6,456 nt of DNA from Leptolyngbyaceae cyanobacterium SM1_3_5 (GTDB lineage Bacteria; Cyanobacteriota; Cyanobacteriia; Elainellales; Elainellaceae), in assembly GCA_012031475.1 (NCBI GenBank), contig JAAUTJ010000285.1, positions 1 through 6,456 on the forward strand, written 5' to 3'. Below, in pieces: positions 5,399-6,456 of this stretch (position 1 is its first letter; the number at the start of each line of letters is the position of its first letter). The notes under the pieces were generated by a model. It was not told the DNA's origin, made no database searches, and saw only the letters and a program-made list of their open reading frames with translations. A program made the translations under genes and the position numbers.

Positions 5399-5410
5399 TA
5401 ACTTCACACC

Positions 5411-6364
5411 ATGTCTATTTCTTCACTTGTCAAAAAGCTACCGACCACTGTAGCCAAAACAGCCGCTTGTTTATCTGCCGTTGGCGTCACTGCGATCGCG
5501 GTTGGCACTTCGCCTGCTCAAGCTTTGTCGCTCAGCAACGGTTCACTCACGCTTGATATCAATGACAGCAATGGTGCAATCAGCTCAGTGCTATTTGGCG
5601 GTAGCGAGTTCTACCAGCGAGGAGCTTTTGTTTCTAACTTCGGGTTTCAAAATGGAACCAACACATCGACTTTCGCAACAAATACTGCTTTTGGTTCTTC
5701 TGGTGTACCTGTGACGGTCACGAGCGGCAGCGGCTCTGCGACTGTCAACGGCAGCTTCACTGGCGGCGGAGCCAATATTAGCTTTAGTCGTGTTTATTCA
5801 CTGGTTCCTGGCCTCAACGTCATCCGGACGATTACTACATTCGTGAACAACGGTGCAGATACGACTTTGAGCGCTTTTGATACGTTTGATCCCGATCAAG
5901 GGCTTGACAAGGGCACTGGCTTTGGGACGTTCAATGATGTTCTAACCCTGGTGACGAACGCAGGTTTGGCAAAAGTTGGTCAGGCCACTGAGTCTGGTGG
6001 ACTGAGCGTTGTGATCGGTTCACTCAACCCTGCGACCATTGCTTCTGGAAATCCCTTTCAAATCGGTGACGGTTTCGATTTGAACGCCTTCTTCGATGCT
6101 CCGTTCGATGACAATGGATCGTTCGCTGACTCCGGTACGCATATTGGTCTTCGGAGCGTACTGACTGCTGGAAGCTCGCTTTCCTTCGCCTACGATCAAG
6201 CCTTTGGCCTAACGAGCGAGGCTGCTCAAGCTGAGTTTATTGCAGCCAATGGGGGTGCTACTCCTGTTCCTACCCCGGCGCTGTTGCCAGGATTGATTGG
6301 CGTGAGTCTGAGCATCTTGCGGAAGCGCAAGGCGGAAGCGGCTGAGCAATCCGCAGAAGTCTAA
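5411..6364 (+). CDS. Exported protein with PTPA-type (PEP-CTERM-like) C-terminal sorting signal
   Basis: The 317-residue product has a Sec signal peptide: basic KK at 8-9, a hydrophobic core (19-32) and probable cleavage after AQA (36-38). The mature part is rich in Gly, Ser, Thr, Asn and Asp, lacks cysteine and looks like a beta-sandwich (LTLDINDSNGAISSVLF, then GLNVIRTITTFVNNGADT). The end has PTPA at 287-290, a short hydrophobic stretch LLPGLIGVSLSI (291-302) and the basic cluster RKRK (304-307) with an acidic tail. This matches the cyanobacterial PTPA-CTERM type of sorting signal. In PEP-CTERM systems such tails are processed by an exosortase and the proteins reach the surface or the extracellular matrix; no exosortase gene is in this window. 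The gene stands alone, divergent from the dps pair and closed by its own terminator. The molecular function is unknown; I could not place the mature domain in a named enzyme family. Confidence 0.85.
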   Translation: MSISSLVKKLPTTVAKTAACLSAVGVTAIAVGTSPAQALSLSNGSLTLDINDSNGAISSVLFGGSEFYQRGAFVSNFGFQNGTNTSTFATNTAFGSSGVPVTVTSGSGSATVNGSFTGGGANISFSRVYSLVPGLNVIRTITTFVNNGADTTLSAFDTFDPDQGLDKGTGFGTFNDVLTLVTNAGLAKVGQATESGGLSVVIGSLNPATIASGNPFQIGDGFDLNAFFDAPFDDNGSFADSGTHIGLRSVLTAGSSLSFAYDQAFGLTSEAAQAEFIAANGGATPVPTPALLPGLIGVSLSILRKRKAEAAEQSAEV

Positions 6365-6398
6365 GGTTAGTTTTACCCTTACTTTCTCCATGATTAGG

Positions 6399-6430
6399 GC
6401 TGCGCTTCATCTGAAAGCGCAGCTTGTTTT
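6399..6430 (+). terminator. Rho-independent terminator of the exported protein gene
   Basis: GCTGCGCTT (6399-6407) and AAGCGCAGC (6415-6423) form a perfect nine-base stem with a seven-base loop, followed directly by TTGTTTT. It lies 34 bp after the stop codon. Confidence 0.88.
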
Positions 6431-6456
6431 ACTGGCTAAAAACACCCAAAAATCGC

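Larger units (their letters stand above)
5004..5410. other. 407-bp divergent intergenic region
   Basis: This region separates the minus-strand small gene/dps pair from the plus-strand exported protein and must hold promoters for both. It contains an inverted repeat with arms at 5122-5134 and 5162-5174, A+T-rich -10-like hexamers between and beside those arms, and a small hairpin ACCTAA/TTAGGT at 5269-5286 in the likely leader of the plus-strand gene. HIP1 lies at 5336-5343. I see no convincing gene; a 38-codon frame from 5209 lacks a ribosome binding site. Confidence 0.5.
444..5499. repeat. Dispersed HIP1 palindromes (GCGATCGC)
   Basis: Copies found by eye start at about 444, 1525, 2880, 3244, 3441, 3719, 4002, 4552, 5336 and 5492. 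Most lie inside the minus-strand genes, and several more sites keep only the CGATCG core. This octamer is over-represented in many cyanobacterial genomes and is the main evidence for the organism. None falls in 1533-2879, which covers the unrecognised ORF pair. Confidence 0.85.

Noticed and set aside
5278..5556. 92-codon plus-strand frame overlapping the start of the exported protein
   Set aside because: It needs a TTG start and overlaps the signal peptide coding region in another frame; it has no support.

Overview
The window looks cyanobacterial. The palindrome GCGATCGC (HIP1), typical of many cyanobacterial genomes, occurs about ten times by hand count. The gene content agrees: a cyanobacterial-type radical SAM protein, a cyanobacterial-type Dps, and an exported protein ending in a PTPA-type (PEP-CTERM-like) sorting signal. 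I would guess a filamentous Leptolyngbya-like lineage, but the sequence does not prove this.

Layout, left to right. Positions 1-127 hold the 5' end of an IS3-family element running off the left edge: the first 19 codons of OrfA on the minus strand, its ribosome binding site and a probable terminal repeat. Positions 222-1833 (minus) are one radical SAM gene of about 537 codons, broken into two frames near 1525. Positions 1961-2727 (plus) hold two overlapping unrecognised ORFs (48 and 206 codons, sharing TAATG) in a stretch without HIP1 that looks accessory. Positions 2763-4102 (minus) are a glutathione-reductase-family flavoenzyme of 446 residues, broken by a one-base deletion at a short A run. 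A strong hairpin at 4136-4168 separates it from dps (4200-4793, minus). A 63-codon unknown gene (4812-5003, minus) lies 18 bp upstream of dps and probably shares its transcript. A 407-bp intergenic region (5004-5410) separates this pair from the divergent exported protein (5411-6364, plus), which ends in a clear rho-independent terminator.

The middle-right part reads as an oxidative-stress cluster: Dps stores iron and consumes peroxide while it does so, and the flavoenzyme beside it keeps the redox-active cysteine pair and catalytic His/Glu of glutathione reductase. Its dinucleotide-binding fold, however, carries NADH-type rather than NADPH-type residues, which is the most specific biochemical oddity here. 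Other points worth a second look are the unrecognised overlapping pair, the near-perfect 13-bp inverted repeat upstream of the small gene and dps, and the two frameshifts in otherwise well-preserved genes, which may be sequencing errors. I see no CRISPR array, tRNA or rRNA, and no convincing new multi-gene system.
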